A DNA stretch of 64,000 nucleotides from the NCBI RefSeq assembly GCF_900102675.1, contig NZ_FMYX01000007.1, positions 62,001 through 126,000 on the forward strand, written 5' to 3'. This DNA is from Pseudomonas guariconensis. GTDB lineage: Bacteria > Pseudomonadota > Gammaproteobacteria > Pseudomonadales > Pseudomonadaceae. The notes under the pieces are model-generated. The model saw only the letters and a program-made list of their open reading frames with translations, was not told where the DNA came from and searched no databases. Shown piece after piece: positions 1 to 9,295 of this stretch. The stretch's first letter is position 1. Each line of letters opens with the position of its first letter. The translations under genes were made by a program, and so were the position numbers.

Positions 1-393
1 CGTTGGCTGGTGCTGAACAAGGCCGACATGATCATGGACGATGAGCGCGAAGAGCGCGTCAAGGAAGTCGTCGAGCGCTTGAACTGGGATGGTCCGGTCT
101 ATGTGATTTCGGCCATTGCCAAGCAGGGCACCGAACAGCTCAGCCACGACCTGATGCGTTACCTGGAAGACCGCGCCGACCGCCTGGCCAACGACCCGGC
201 CTACGCCGAAGAGCTGGCCGAGCTCGATCAGCGTATCGAAGATGAAGCCCGTGCCCAGCTGCAGGCGCTGGATGACGCGCGTACTCTGCGCCGCACCGGC
301 GTCAAGAGCGTGCACGACATCGGCGACGACGATGACTGGGATGATTTCGAGGACGACGAAGACGGTCCGGAAATCATTTACGTGCGCGACTGA
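1..393 (+). CDS. obgE: GTPase ObgE/CgtA, C-terminal part (5' end outside window)
   Basis: The reading frame is open from base 1, so the gene starts before the window and about 130 C-terminal residues are visible. The first residues include NKAD, the guanine-specificity G4 motif of TRAFAC GTPases, followed by [15 protein letters not shown], which holds the G5 SA motif. The C-terminus is a long acidic tail rich in Asp and Glu, typical of Obg proteins in proteobacteria. Obg is an essential ribosome-associated GTPase involved in 50S assembly and stress responses. It is followed by a strong terminator and then proB, the usual pseudomonad order. Confidence 0.93.
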   Translation, partial: RWLVLNKADMIMDDEREERVKEVVERLNWDGPVYVISAIAKQGTEQLSHDLMRYLEDRADRLANDPAYAEELAELDQRIEDEARAQLQALDDARTLRRTGVKSVHDIGDDDDWDDFEDDEDGPEIIYVRD

Positions 394-409
394 TCGGTTG
401 CAGTACACT

Positions 410-437
410 AAACGCCGCTCAAACGAGCGGCGTTTTT
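410..437 (+). terminator. Rho-independent terminator of obgE
   Basis: A perfect 11-bp inverted repeat (AAACGCCGCTC / GAGCGGCGTTT) with a 4-base loop is followed by a run of T. It lies 17 bases after the obgE stop and upstream of proB, so obgE transcription should end here. Confidence 0.9.
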
Positions 438-480
438 GTATCTACGGTATCTACAGATTCGACATAGGTTGGAAGAGAAG

Positions 481-1599
481 ATGCGAAGCAAGGTGACAGG
501 CGCCAAGCGCTGGGTCGTGAAGATCGGCAGCGCCCTGCTGACGGCGGATGGCAAAGGCCTCGACCGCGGCGCCATGGCTGTCTGGGTCGAGCAGATGGTC
601 GCACTGCGGGAAGCAGGTGTGGAATTGGTGCTGGTCTCCTCCGGGGCCGTGGCAGCGGGCATGAGCCAGCTGGGCTGGACCTCGCGACCGAGCGCGATGA
701 ACGAGCTGCAAGCCGCCGCTTCCATTGGCCAGATGCGCCTGGTGCAGGCATGGGAGTCGAGCTTCGGCGAGCACGGCAAACACACCGCGCAGATTCTTCT
801 GACCCATGATGACCTTTCCGACCGCAAGCGTTACCTCAATGCGCGCAGCACCCTGCGTACTCTCGTCGATCTGGGTGTGGTCCCGGTGATCAACGAGAAC
901 GACACCGTGGTCACCGACGAGATCCGTTTCGGTGACAACGACACCCTGGCCGCCTTGGTGGCCAACCTGGTGGAAGCCGATCTGCTGGTGATCCTCACCG
1001 ACCGCGACGGCATGTTCGACGCAGACCCACGCAACAACCCGCAGGCGCAGCTGATCTATGAGGCTCGCGCCGATGATCCGTCGCTCGATGCCGTTGCTGG
1101 CGGTACCGGGGGGGCGCTCGGTCGCGGCGGTATGCAGACCAAACTGCGCGCCGCGCGCCTGGCTGCCCGTTCCGGCGCCCATACCATCATCATCGGTGGC
1201 CGCATCGAGCGTGTCCTGGATCGCTTGAAGGCTGGCGAGCGCTTGGGAACTCTGCTGTCGCCCGAGCGCGGCATGCTCGCCGCACGCAAGCAGTGGCTGG
1301 CCGGCCATCTGCAAACCCGCGGGACCCTGGTGCTGGACGACGGCGCCGTGAAGGCCTTGCGCGAATCGAACAAGAGCCTGCTGCCGGTTGGCGTGAAGAC
1401 CGTGCAGGGCAGCTTCCGTCGTGGCGAAATGGTGGTCTGCGTAGGGCCTGATGGCCGTGAAGTGGCCCGTGGCCTGGCCAATTACAGCGCCCTGGAGGCG
1501 CAGAAGATCATCGGCCAGCCTTCCGATGCCATCGAGAGCCTGCTGGGCTACAGCGCCGAACCGGAGCTGGTGCACCGCGACAACCTGGTGCTGGTCTGA
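481..1599 (+). CDS. proB: Glutamate 5-kinase
   Basis: ProB phosphorylates L-glutamate with ATP, the first step of proline synthesis, in the cytoplasm. The 372-residue product matches the long, two-domain form of the family. The amino-acid kinase domain shows VVKIGSALL near the N-terminus, SSGAVAAGM, the substrate-binding NENDTV and [13 protein letters not shown]. The last ~100 residues form a PUA domain. An upstream in-frame ATG at 436 lies inside the obgE terminator stem; ATG 481 is preceded by GGAAGAGA at good spacing and gives the usual length, so it is chosen. Confidence 0.95.
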   Translation: MRSKVTGAKRWVVKIGSALLTADGKGLDRGAMAVWVEQMVALREAGVELVLVSSGAVAAGMSQLGWTSRPSAMNELQAAASIGQMRLVQAWESSFGEHGKHTAQILLTHDDLSDRKRYLNARSTLRTLVDLGVVPVINENDTVVTDEIRFGDNDTLAALVANLVEADLLVILTDRDGMFDADPRNNPQAQLIYEARADDPSLDAVAGGTGGALGRGGMQTKLRAARLAARSGAHTIIIGGRIERVLDRLKAGERLGTLLSPERGMLAARKQWLAGHLQTRGTLVLDDGAVKALRESNKSLLPVGVKTVQGSFRRGEMVVCVGPDGREVARGLANYSALEAQKIIGQPSDAIESLLGYSAEPELVHRDNLVLV

Positions 1600-1610
1600 G
1601 GAGGCGGGGC

Positions 1611-2066
1611 ATGCTGAAAAAGATGATTGCCCTGGCGGCCTTGGCGCTGCCGGTGCTAGCCCCAGCCGATGAAATCGGCCAGGTATCCACTGTGTTCAAG
1701 TTCCTCGGGCCGAACGACCGCATTGTGGTCGAGGCGTTCGACGATCCGAAGGTCGAGGGTGTGACTTGCTACCTGTCGCGGGCCAAGACGGGCGGTGTGA
1801 AAGGTGGGCTGGGTCTGGCCGAAGACCGCGCAGAGGCGTCGATCGCCTGCCGTCAGGTCGGTCCGATCAACTTCAAGGGTGAGCTCAAGGACGGCGAGGA
1901 AGTATTCAAGGAGCGCACCTCGCTGGTGTTCAAGACCATGCAGGTGGTGCGCTTTCTGGACAAGAAGCGCAACACGCTGGTGTACCTGGTGTACAGCGAC
2001 CGGATGATCGAAGGCAGCCCGCAAAATGCGGTAACGGCAATTCCCATCCTGCCGTGGGCGCAGTGA
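1611..2066 (+). CDS. creA: CreA family protein (secreted)
   Basis: The 151-residue protein has a short N-terminal signal peptide ([19 protein letters not shown]) and a mature part beginning [18 protein letters not shown], characteristic of the CreA family. The two cysteines (TCYLS and IACRQ) could form a disulfide in the periplasm. Function is not established in the family. It starts 11 bases after the proB stop and is probably co-transcribed with it. Confidence 0.85.
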   Translation: MLKKMIALAALALPVLAPADEIGQVSTVFKFLGPNDRIVVEAFDDPKVEGVTCYLSRAKTGGVKGGLGLAEDRAEASIACRQVGPINFKGELKDGEEVFKERTSLVFKTMQVVRFLDKKRNTLVYLVYSDRMIEGSPQNAVTAIPILPWAQ

Positions 2067-2165
2067 TACCTGGTTGACGGTCGGGAGGGGGCTTTGGCCC
2101 CATCCTACGCTGCAAGGGAGTCACGCCAGACTCAAAGCATGCAGGCGCTGGCGCTAGCCTGCGAA

Positions 2166-2183
2166 GGGCCGCAAAAGCGGCCC
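2166..2183 (-). terminator. Hairpin between convergent creA and mksB
   Basis: GGGCCGC / GCGGCCC with an AAAA loop (TTTT on the minus strand) lies 12 bases beyond the mksB stop. It has no long T-run, so it is a weak terminator or an RNA 3'-end stabiliser for the mks operon. Confidence 0.5.
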
Positions 2184-2195
2184 CAGTTCACCGAC

Positions 2196-5027
2196 TCAGG
2201 CCAGTTCCTCGGCCACATCCTCACGCACGATCGCCTTCACTTCATCGATACGGCTGATGAACTTCCAGTCCGCTTCGTCGATGTAGATGCCGTTCGGTCC
2301 GCTACCCCCTTCCAGGTCAATCGCGACCCGCGCCGACACCTGCGGCTTCACGCTCGCCAGAATCGGCACGAAGCCTAGCTGCTGGCTGGTTTCCAGCAGC
2401 GCTGCCTGGTTGCGTTCGTCGATGTCCGCCGCCTCGTCGAGGTAGTAGGGCAGGCGGATGCGCCCGGCCAGATCGCGATCCATCAAGTGCAGCAGCAGGT
2501 ACATGTTGGTCAGCGCCTTGATGGTCATGGTGGTGCCGTTGGACGCGGCGCCATCGATGTCGGCGTGGATCACCGGCTGGCTGTTGATCTTGGTGATCTC
2601 GAAGGCGAGCTCGAACAGGTCCTTCAGGCCCAGCTGGTTGTGGTTGGCCGCCACCAGCCGCGCCAGGTACTCCTTGGCCTCTTCGTTCTTGTGATCCTGC
2701 TCGGCGCTCTGGGTCAGGTCGAACACCGACAGGGTCTCGCCTTCTTCGTACTGGCCGGCGCTGTGGATGATCTGGTCGATGTGCTTGAGCGCTTCCTTGT
2801 TCGGTGCCAGGACCACGCGGAAGCTCTCCAGGTTGGACACCTGGCGCCGGTTGATCTCGCGGTTGAACAGCGCCAGTTGGTGCTCGAGGCTGTCGTAGTC
2901 ACTGCGAATGTTGCGCAGAGTCCGGGCGATGTCGGTGACCGCCGCGCGACGGGCCTTGGCCAGGGTCAGGGCCTCTTCGGTGCGGTGCGAGTAGGCATTG
3001 ATCAGCAGCTGCAGGCGGCGTTCCATGTCGTCTTCGCTGTCGAACTTGGCCACGCCCTTGAGGCGCACCTGGGCGTACAGCGCCTCGATCTGGTTGTCCA
3101 CCCGCTGCAGCGCCTGCCAGCTGTCCTGGTAGTCGTTGAGCAGTGGCAGCAGGTTGTCCATGGAGTCGTCGACCGCTTCCATGAACGGCGTGCCGAACGG
3201 CAGGTCGGCCGGCAGCAGCTGGCGGCGGCGCAGGGCGTCGTCGAGGGTGCGTTGCTTGGCTTCGAGGTCGGCGATCTGCCGGCCGACCAGTTGCAGCTTG
3301 GCCGACAATTGCTGGACGCGTTCGGTGAAGGCGTCGCTGGAGCGCTTGAGCTCGTCCTGGGCGGCTTCCAGTTGCGCCAGTTGCTCCATCTTCTCGGGCT
3401 CTTCGGCGCTCAGGGTTTCGCTGCGGCGGAAGTCTTCCAGGGCCTTCTGGGCGTCGAGCACCTGTTGGTACAGGGCCTCGGTCTGGGCCTTGCTCGCGTT
3501 GCGGTCGGCGGCGACTGCCTGCTGGGTCTTGAGCTGCTTGAGTTCTTTTTCCAGGCGCTCCTTCTGGTCGCGCAAGGCGGCGCGGTCGGCCAGGGCCTGC
3601 AGGGCCGGCGGGTCGATGTGCGAAAGGTCGATGGACAGGCCAGGCGCCTCGAAGCGCTCGCCCTTGAAGCTGTCGAGCACTGCTTCGAGGGTCTTGACCC
3701 AGACATCGCTGTCGTCCAGCTCGATGCCCCGATCGCCCAGCGGCAGGCTGAACAGCGCACCGTTGAACAGGCGCATCAGGCGGTCGACATCCTGCTGGGA
3801 AAACTCCTCGCGCAGGCGGGCGTAGCTGTTGTTGTCGGCGTGATCGAGCTGCTGCTTGACCTGCTTTAGGCGTTTTTCCAGATCGCGCACGCGCTCGTCG
3901 AGGTCCTCGGCGGAGAACTGACGCGACTGGGCCAGGGCGCCGGCCAATTCGTCGTGGGCATCCTTGGCGGCCAGCAGTTGCTGCTCCAGGACCTTGGCAT
4001 CTTCGACCAAGGCGAAGCGATGCTTGAGTACCGACAGCTCGCCAAGCCAGCGCTGGATGCCGGTGATCTCGCGCTCCAGTCGCATCAGCTCCTGGGTACC
4101 ACCGCGTTGGTCGTTCTGCAGGCGGTCCTGTTCGCTGCGGTAGTGCTCGGCCTGGATGACCAGTTCTTCCTTGCGCGCCATGGCGTACTCCTGCCAAGTG
4201 CCCAGCAGGTTGTCGAGCAGGGGCGAGAGGCGGTGCAGCTTGCCGCGCAGGATGTCGCGCTGGGCCACGCCGCCGGCCAGGGCCTCGACCAGCGGGCCTG
4301 CGGCGACCAGGGCATTGTAGTCCTGCTCCATGCGGCGCACGTCGCGGAAGGCTTCCTCGCAGGCGGCGATGTAATCGACGCTGCCCGAGCGCAGGCTGTG
4401 CTCGAAGGCATCGAGGAACAGCTGCTTGAGCTTGGCTGCGGTGATCTCGCGCATGTGCAGCAGGTTGATGAACAGCGAGCGGAAGGTCTTCAGGCTCTGT
4501 TCGCTGGTCGAGCGCAGCGGGATCAGGGTCAGGTCCAGCGGCACCGACGTATGACCGCCGACCAGCAGTCGGCGCAGTTCGTCGGGCTTGAGTTCGTAGG
4601 CCTTCAGGCCGTGCTGCTCGAGGTTGGTGAACAGCTCCTTCTGTCGCAGGCAGGTGTCGTTCTTCTGGTAGTGCGCCAGGTCCAGCTGTCCCTGGTAGGC
4701 AAAGAACTGGTGGCCGAAACCACCCCCTGGGCCGCGGCCGACCACACCGATCACGTGGGGGCCGTGGGGCAGGTTCAGCTCGCAGAGGATATAGCTGGTG
4801 TCGCTGGCGAAGTAGAACCGGCGCGACTGCTCCAGGCTGTACTTGCCGAAGCTCATGTCGGACATGCGCGCCAGGATCGGGAACTGCAGGGCGTTGATCG
4901 AGGCGGATTTACCGAGGTTGTTGGCACCATAGACCGACAGCGGCTGCTCCAGAGGGAACAGTCCCAGGCTGTAGCCGGCGGTGTTGAGCAGTGCGAAGCG
5001 GCGAATACCGTAGCGTTCCTGGCTCAT
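2196..5027 (-). CDS. mksB: MksB, SMC-like ATPase of the MksBEF condensin
   Basis: MksB is the motor of a MukB-like condensin that compacts and segregates the chromosome. The 943-residue protein has an N-terminal Walker A, GANNLGKS, at residues 34-41. Long central stretches rich in Leu, Gln, Glu and Arg look like antiparallel coiled coil. The C-terminal part carries LPYYLDEAADIDERNQ, a Walker B-like segment, as in the split ATPase head of SMC proteins. It overlaps mksE by 4 bases and is last in the operon mksF-mksE-mksB. It is shorter than E. coli MukB, as expected for Mks proteins. Its coiled coils explain several long antisense open frames, which are shadows. Confidence 0.9.
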   Translation of the reverse strand: MSQERYGIRRFALLNTAGYSLGLFPLEQPLSVYGANNLGKSASINALQFPILARMSDMSFGKYSLEQSRRFYFASDTSYILCELNLPHGPHVIGVVGRGPGGGFGHQFFAYQGQLDLAHYQKNDTCLRQKELFTNLEQHGLKAYELKPDELRRLLVGGHTSVPLDLTLIPLRSTSEQSLKTFRSLFINLLHMREITAAKLKQLFLDAFEHSLRSGSVDYIAACEEAFRDVRRMEQDYNALVAAGPLVEALAGGVAQRDILRGKLHRLSPLLDNLLGTWQEYAMARKEELVIQAEHYRSEQDRLQNDQRGGTQELMRLEREITGIQRWLGELSVLKHRFALVEDAKVLEQQLLAAKDAHDELAGALAQSRQFSAEDLDERVRDLEKRLKQVKQQLDHADNNSYARLREEFSQQDVDRLMRLFNGALFSLPLGDRGIELDDSDVWVKTLEAVLDSFKGERFEAPGLSIDLSHIDPPALQALADRAALRDQKERLEKELKQLKTQQAVAADRNASKAQTEALYQQVLDAQKALEDFRRSETLSAEEPEKMEQLAQLEAAQDELKRSSDAFTERVQQLSAKLQLVGRQIADLEAKQRTLDDALRRRQLLPADLPFGTPFMEAVDDSMDNLLPLLNDYQDSWQALQRVDNQIEALYAQVRLKGVAKFDSEDDMERRLQLLINAYSHRTEEALTLAKARRAAVTDIARTLRNIRSDYDSLEHQLALFNREINRRQVSNLESFRVVLAPNKEALKHIDQIIHSAGQYEEGETLSVFDLTQSAEQDHKNEEAKEYLARLVAANHNQLGLKDLFELAFEITKINSQPVIHADIDGAASNGTTMTIKALTNMYLLLHLMDRDLAGRIRLPYYLDEAADIDERNQAALLETSQQLGFVPILASVKPQVSARVAIDLEGGSGPNGIYIDEADWKFISRIDEVKAIVREDVAEELA

Positions 5028-5731
5028 GCGTCAATCTCCTGTTGCTCTTCGCGGATGGCTCGGGCGAGGGCTTCTTCCTCGCTCTCCTCGCTGTCGAACG
5101 GCGACAGGTCGAGCGGATCGTCGGTGCGGTTGAGTTCTTCCGGGCTTTCTTCTTCGACCAGTACCGGCGTTGGCAACGGCAGGTCGCTGTGCAGACTGGC
5201 AGCCAGATCCCGGTCCTGCTGGACCGACAGGCACACATCCAGGAAGCGGTGCATCGGCGGCAGGAAGCGGTAGATGCCGCCTTCCTCGTGGGCAAAACCC
5301 AGCTGGGTCATGCGGCGCAGGATCTTTTCTTCCAGCTCGTCGACGGTCTGCACTTCGGCCTGGATGAACAGGTCGCGGTACTTTTCCAGCAGCGAAGGCA
5401 GCTCATCGCGGCCAATGCTGCCGCCGTCAAGCACGGCCATTGGATCGCGGCCCTGGTCGGCCAGGTGCTCGACCAGGATGAAGGTGAACAGCGACAATCG
5501 CTGGGCGGTCTTGTTGACCTGCGCGGCGGCCTGCTCGGGCACGAAGTAGTAGAACCCGCGGGTATCGCACACCAGTTCGAAGCCCAGGGCCTTGAACAGG
5601 GTGCGGTACTGGTCCTGGAAGTTCGACAACTGGGCATACAGCTCAGGGTCCCGGCGGCTGATGTGAAAACCTTTGAACAGCTCGCGGAAGATGGGGGCGA
5701 GCTGGGACAGTTCGGAAAGATCAAGATGCAT
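5024..5731 (-). CDS. mksE: MksE, condensin accessory subunit
   Basis: The 235-residue protein has the DUF4194/MukE-like winged-helix character expected of MksE, with an acidic C-terminal tail. In MukBEF-like complexes this subunit binds the kleisin. The call rests mainly on operon position: it overlaps mksF by 11 bases upstream and mksB by 4 bases downstream, so the three are translationally coupled and expected to be made in fixed ratio. Confidence 0.86.
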   Translation of the reverse strand: MHLDLSELSQLAPIFRELFKGFHISRRDPELYAQLSNFQDQYRTLFKALGFELVCDTRGFYYFVPEQAAAQVNKTAQRLSLFTFILVEHLADQGRDPMAVLDGGSIGRDELPSLLEKYRDLFIQAEVQTVDELEEKILRRMTQLGFAHEEGGIYRFLPPMHRFLDVCLSVQQDRDLAASLHSDLPLPTPVLVEEESPEELNRTDDPLDLSPFDSEESEEEALARAIREEQQEIDA

Positions 5732-6998
5732 TGGCTGGGCTCGCGTTGGATTCAGGCGTGGTTTCGCGGCTGGAGGTCAGGGCGAAGGAGCGCAGGCTGA
5801 CCAGGTGCTCGCGGGTGGTGTACTCGCGGCGGTCCAGGCGTTCGCGGCTAAAGCGCTTCTCCCGCGACAGGCGCGAGAACCAGTACAGCAATTCGTCGGT
5901 GGCGCCTTCGGGCTCCTGCTCGAGCAGCCAGACCATCAGATCCGGCAGGGGCAAGGCGTCCTCGCAGCGCTCGAGCATTTCCTTGACCGTGCGCGGAGCG
6001 CGGGGCAGCGGGCCCTTCTGGCTCTTGTGCGCCTTGGGGAAGCGCGCCGGCTTGGGCTCGAAGCGGGCCAAGGCATACACATAGGCCTCGACCTGGCTGG
6101 CGCTGCCGAGGAACGTGCTCTGCGGGCGGGTGAACATCGGCATGGCCGCATGCGGCACCGCATCGATGCCTTTGCGTCGGATCACCGAGAGGGCCAGGGC
6201 CGCGCCACGGGTGACCGCGTTGTGCCGGCGCGCTTCTTCGCGCAGCGGCAGCAGCAGCTCACGGGCATGGCGCAGGGTGAGCTGGGCGCTGGTCTGCATC
6301 TCGAGGATGCGCGCATGGGTGCGCAGCAACATGTCGTCGTCGACCAGATGGCCCAGGCGCGCCTGCTCGCCCAGCAGGCGCAGCAGCACGGTTTCGACCT
6401 TGCGCACGCCTTGTTCGAAGGCGCCGTCGGCATTGACCAGTTGGATCATCGGCTCGACGTATTCGTCCCAAGTCGCCAGGACTTCGGCGTAACGTTGGCG
6501 CAGGGGGATCTGGCGGTTGCTGGTCTTGGCCCGTTCAGCCACGGCGACCAGCGCCTGCTCGTCGTTGTCGAGTTTCTTGAGGACATCGCGCACGCGCATG
6601 TCGAGCAGGCGCAGTTGGCGCGCCAGGTCGTCGCTGTCGCGGTTGTCGAAGGCGTCCTGGATGTGCCCGGCCAGGCGCTCCAGGTGGCGCAGGTAGGCCT
6701 CGATCTCAAGGCACAGGCCCAGGCGGTGCTCGCGGCGCAGGTAGGCGAGGAAGTCGTGGATCTGGGCGTTGAGCTCGAAGCGGTTCGGGCTCTTGGCCAC
6801 CGGCACCAGGATATCCAGGCGTATCCATACGTCCAGCAGCTGGGTGATGTCCTGCGGCGTACTTTCCACCTGCTGCCGGGCAAGCTGCTGGCGCAGTTCG
6901 ACCAGGCTCAGGGTGCCCTGGTCGAAACGCTCGCACAGCGGCTCGATCAGGGCCCAGTGTTCGGCTAGGGCGCGCAGGACGCGCTTGGGTTCGATCAT
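5721..6998 (-). CDS. mksF: MksF, kleisin-like condensin subunit
   Basis: The 425-residue, mostly helical protein begins MIEPKRVLRALAEHWALIEP, as in MksF/MukF-type kleisins, which bridge the SMC heads. It is the first gene of the mks operon. No nuclease gene (MksG/JetD type) is found next to it, so this is the three-subunit chromosome-maintenance form and not the four-gene Wadjet/MksBEFG anti-plasmid form. The start lies about 265 bases from the divergent holD gene, and the promoters of both should be in that gap. Confidence 0.87.
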   Translation of the reverse strand: MIEPKRVLRALAEHWALIEPLCERFDQGTLSLVELRQQLARQQVESTPQDITQLLDVWIRLDILVPVAKSPNRFELNAQIHDFLAYLRREHRLGLCLEIEAYLRHLERLAGHIQDAFDNRDSDDLARQLRLLDMRVRDVLKKLDNDEQALVAVAERAKTSNRQIPLRQRYAEVLATWDEYVEPMIQLVNADGAFEQGVRKVETVLLRLLGEQARLGHLVDDDMLLRTHARILEMQTSAQLTLRHARELLLPLREEARRHNAVTRGAALALSVIRRKGIDAVPHAAMPMFTRPQSTFLGSASQVEAYVYALARFEPKPARFPKAHKSQKGPLPRAPRTVKEMLERCEDALPLPDLMVWLLEQEPEGATDELLYWFSRLSREKRFSRERLDRREYTTREHLVSLRSFALTSSRETTPESNASPANAS

Positions 6999-7108
6999 TG
7001 GCGGGTCGACTCGTTGCCAAATAAAAGGGGCGATTGTACTGCATCCGGGGGGGAGGATTTCACCCCTTGGTCTGTAATCGGGATGGCCCCAAGCCTTGCA
7101 GGGAATTG

Positions 7109-7145
7109 CCTGGCCTCTTCGCGGGCAAGCCCGCTCTCGCCTGGT
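7109..7145 (+). repeat. REP element (first of an inverted pair)
   Basis: The core GCGGGCAAGCCCGC is flanked by GGCCTCTTC and a TC-rich tail, matching the known REP palindrome of P. putida-group genomes. It lies between the divergent mksF and holD genes. Confidence 0.75.
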
Positions 7146-7177
7146 CCAGTGGTGCGCTCAGCAACACCGCTGTATCC

Positions 7178-7202
7178 GTGGACGCGGGTTTGCCTGCGGA
7201 TG
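7178..7202 (-). repeat. REP-like element (second, opposite orientation)
   Basis: GACGCGGGTTTGCCTGCGG is a REP-type core in the opposite orientation to the element about 35 bases before it. Together the two resemble a REPIN/BIME unit. Such pairs are mobilised by RAYT transposases encoded elsewhere; none is visible here. Confidence 0.6.
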
Positions 7203-7263
7203 GGGAAGCAAACAACAAATTTCCGCCGACCAGTTGCGGCGCTTGCTGGGCAACGGCGTTAGA

Positions 7264-8088
7264 ATGGCCGACTGTTTTCGTTCCCCGGATGCCTGTGCCT
7301 TGCTGACCGAGCCCCGCCGCCGCGCTTACCTATCCGCCATGCAAGTGGTGCATTGGCTGCCGCGCGCCGAACTGCCGTTCGCCGCACCGTCGCGTCCGGA
7401 GCTGTTGGCGCCTTTGGCGCCGGTCGAGGACGTCGAAATCGACGTGCGGGCCTCGGTGCCATCGTCCGAGCAGGCGCCAGCCGCGCCGCAGGCCCGCTCG
7501 GCGGAGCGACCGAAGATCGAGATCCCCCGACCTGGCAGCGCTCCCAAGCCCGCCAGCAAACCGGTCGAAGTCGAGGAGCAGGCGCCGGCACCCCGGCCAG
7601 TGCCTGTGCCGCCGCCGCGTTTCGCCCTGCAATTGCTGCGTGCCGGCAGTTGCCTGCTGTTGGTGGAGCTGGCCACCGGCCAGCCGTTCCAGAGCCGTGA
7701 CCCGTCTTACTTGCTGCTCAAGGACATGCTGCGCGCCGCCGGCCTGCCCGATGCGCCGCAGATCATCGGCGAGCCGGTGCGCTGGCCGCTGCTGGTACGC
7801 GGCAACATGGACCAAGGCCCAGAGGCTGCGCGCGACTTCGTCCAAGGGTTCATTCAGGCTCGCCTGGAAGAGGCGCCCTGCACCTGCCTGTGGCTGGTCG
7901 GCCTGCCAGCCGTGCGCTTTGCCGGCCAAGCCGACGGCGAGGCCTACTACCAAGAACTGAAGGTCGAGGGCCTGGGCGATGCCTGGGCCTTGCCGGGCCT
8001 TGAACTGTTGATGGACGAGCCGCAACGCAAGGCGGACGTCTGGCAAGCGATGCGCCGGCTGATGGCGCGCTGGAAGAGCGTTGAATGA
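7264..8088 (+). CDS. holD: Probable DNA polymerase III psi subunit (diverged HolD)
   Basis: The gene sits directly upstream of rimI, overlapping it by 4 bases, exactly where holD lies in enterobacteria. A 'cryptic' psi subunit was identified at this locus in P. aeruginosa. The N-terminus after the chosen start has RRRAYLSAMQVVHWLPRAEL, which matches the RRxxxLxxxGITQWxLR pattern of E. coli psi. The rest (274 residues) includes a Pro/Ala-rich linker at about residues 60-120, then a globular C-terminal domain. ATG 7264 keeps the conserved RRR...W segment; an upstream in-frame ATG (7096) would begin in the REP region, and one at 7339 would cut the motif. The protein is often annotated only as hypothetical. 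Confidence is moderate because psi proteins diverge strongly. Confidence 0.65.
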   Translation: MADCFRSPDACALLTEPRRRAYLSAMQVVHWLPRAELPFAAPSRPELLAPLAPVEDVEIDVRASVPSSEQAPAAPQARSAERPKIEIPRPGSAPKPASKPVEVEEQAPAPRPVPVPPPRFALQLLRAGSCLLLVELATGQPFQSRDPSYLLLKDMLRAAGLPDAPQIIGEPVRWPLLVRGNMDQGPEAARDFVQGFIQARLEEAPCTCLWLVGLPAVRFAGQADGEAYYQELKVEGLGDAWALPGLELLMDEPQRKADVWQAMRRLMARWKSVE

Positions 8089-8540
8089 GTGACTCGATCA
8101 GTTTCCGCCGAATGACCGAGGCGGATCTGGATGCCGTGCTTAAGATCGAATATGCCGCGTTCAGTCATCCCTGGACCCGCGGGATCTTTCAGGATGCGCT
8201 CAAATCCTACGAAGTGTGGCTGATGTTCGACGGGCAGCAGCAGGTGGGGCATGGCGTGATCAACGTGATCATCGACGAAGCCCACTTGCTCAACATCACC
8301 GTCAAGCCCGAGAACCAGGGACGCGGCCTGGGCCTGCGCTTGCTCGAGCACCTGATGGCGCGGGCCTATCAGCTCAATGGTCGCGAATGTTTCCTGGAGG
8401 TGCGCGCCAGCAACCAGTCGGCTTATCGTTTGTACGAGCGCTACGGATTCAACGAAATCGGCCGGCGCCGGGACTACTATCCGGTCGCCGGCGGCCGCGA
8501 AGACGCCCTGGTGATGGCCTGCACCCTGCTCGAAGAGTGA
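8085..8540 (+). CDS. rimI: Ribosomal protein S18 alanine N-acetyltransferase
   Basis: RimI acetylates the N-terminal alanine of ribosomal protein S18 using acetyl-CoA. The 151-residue GNAT-fold protein shows the acetyl-CoA pyrophosphate loop ENQGRGLGLRLLEHL (Q/RxxGxG) and the RimI-typical ECFLEVRASNQSAYRLYERY, with a conserved Glu and C-terminal-side Tyr. Its start overlaps the holD stop (ATGA), indicating coupling. Confidence 0.93.
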   Translation: MSDSISFRRMTEADLDAVLKIEYAAFSHPWTRGIFQDALKSYEVWLMFDGQQQVGHGVINVIIDEAHLLNITVKPENQGRGLGLRLLEHLMARAYQLNGRECFLEVRASNQSAYRLYERYGFNEIGRRRDYYPVAGGREDALVMACTLLEE

Positions 8541-8592
8541 CCTTGCAGGAGCAGGTCGTGTCACACAGCCATACCCTGATGAGGCAACGACC

Positions 8593-9231
8593 ATGCATGA
8601 CCTGCAGGAACTGATCGACAACAATGAGCGCTGGGCCGATGCGATCAAGCAGCGCGACCCGGATTTCTTCGCCAAGCTGGCCCGCCAGCAAACCCCCGAA
8701 TTCCTCTGGATCGGCTGCTCCGATGCCCGCGTGCCGGCCAACGAGATTGTTGGCATGCTGCCGGGCGATCTGTTCGTGCATCGCAATGTCGCCAACGTGG
8801 TGCTGCACACCGACCTGAACTGCCTGTCGGTGATCCAGTACGCGGTCGAGGTGCTCAAGGTCAAGCACATCCTGGTCACCGGCCACTACGGCTGCGGCGG
8901 GGTGCGGGCGGCCATGCAGGACCGCCAGCTGGGCCTGATCGATGGCTGGCTGCGCTCGATCCGCGACCTGTATTACGAAAAGCGCGGCGAGCTGGCCAAG
9001 CTGGAGAGCGAAGAGGCCAGGGTCGATCGGCTGTGCGAGCTCAATGTCATCCAGCAGGTCGCCAACGTGGCTCATACCAGCATCGTGCAGAACGCCTGGC
9101 ATCGCGGACAGGAGCTGTCGATTCATGGCTGTATCTATGGCATCAAGGATGGTCGCTGGAAGAGCCTGGACACCACCATCAGCGGCTTTGCCCAGTTGCC
9201 GCCTCAATATCGCCTGCGGCCTCTTGAGTAG
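8593..9231 (+). CDS. Beta-class carbonic anhydrase
   Basis: The enzyme interconverts CO2 and bicarbonate. The 212-residue protein has all zinc-site elements of beta carbonic anhydrases: CSDARVP with Cys42, Asp44 and Arg46, and GHYGCGG with His98 and Cys101. Length and motifs fit the Can/CynT-like housekeeping enzyme of pseudomonads, and it follows rimI as in P. aeruginosa. No cyanate genes are nearby, so a general bicarbonate-supply role is likely. Confidence 0.94.
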   Translation: MHDLQELIDNNERWADAIKQRDPDFFAKLARQQTPEFLWIGCSDARVPANEIVGMLPGDLFVHRNVANVVLHTDLNCLSVIQYAVEVLKVKHILVTGHYGCGGVRAAMQDRQLGLIDGWLRSIRDLYYEKRGELAKLESEEARVDRLCELNVIQQVANVAHTSIVQNAWHRGQELSIHGCIYGIKDGRWKSLDTTISGFAQLPPQYRLRPLE

Positions 9232-9295
9232 CCCTTACCTCAATAGCGCGGGGCCCGTGCTTTACTCGGTGTAGGGACGAGCACAGGAGTGGTAG

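Noticed and set aside
2487..6968. Long plus-strand frames opposite mksB, mksE and mksF (2487-3869, 3954-5273, 4991-5800, 5673-6968)
   Set aside because: They are rich in Gln, Val, Leu and His, have no recognisable domain, and mirror high-G+C coiled-coil genes; they are antisense shadows.
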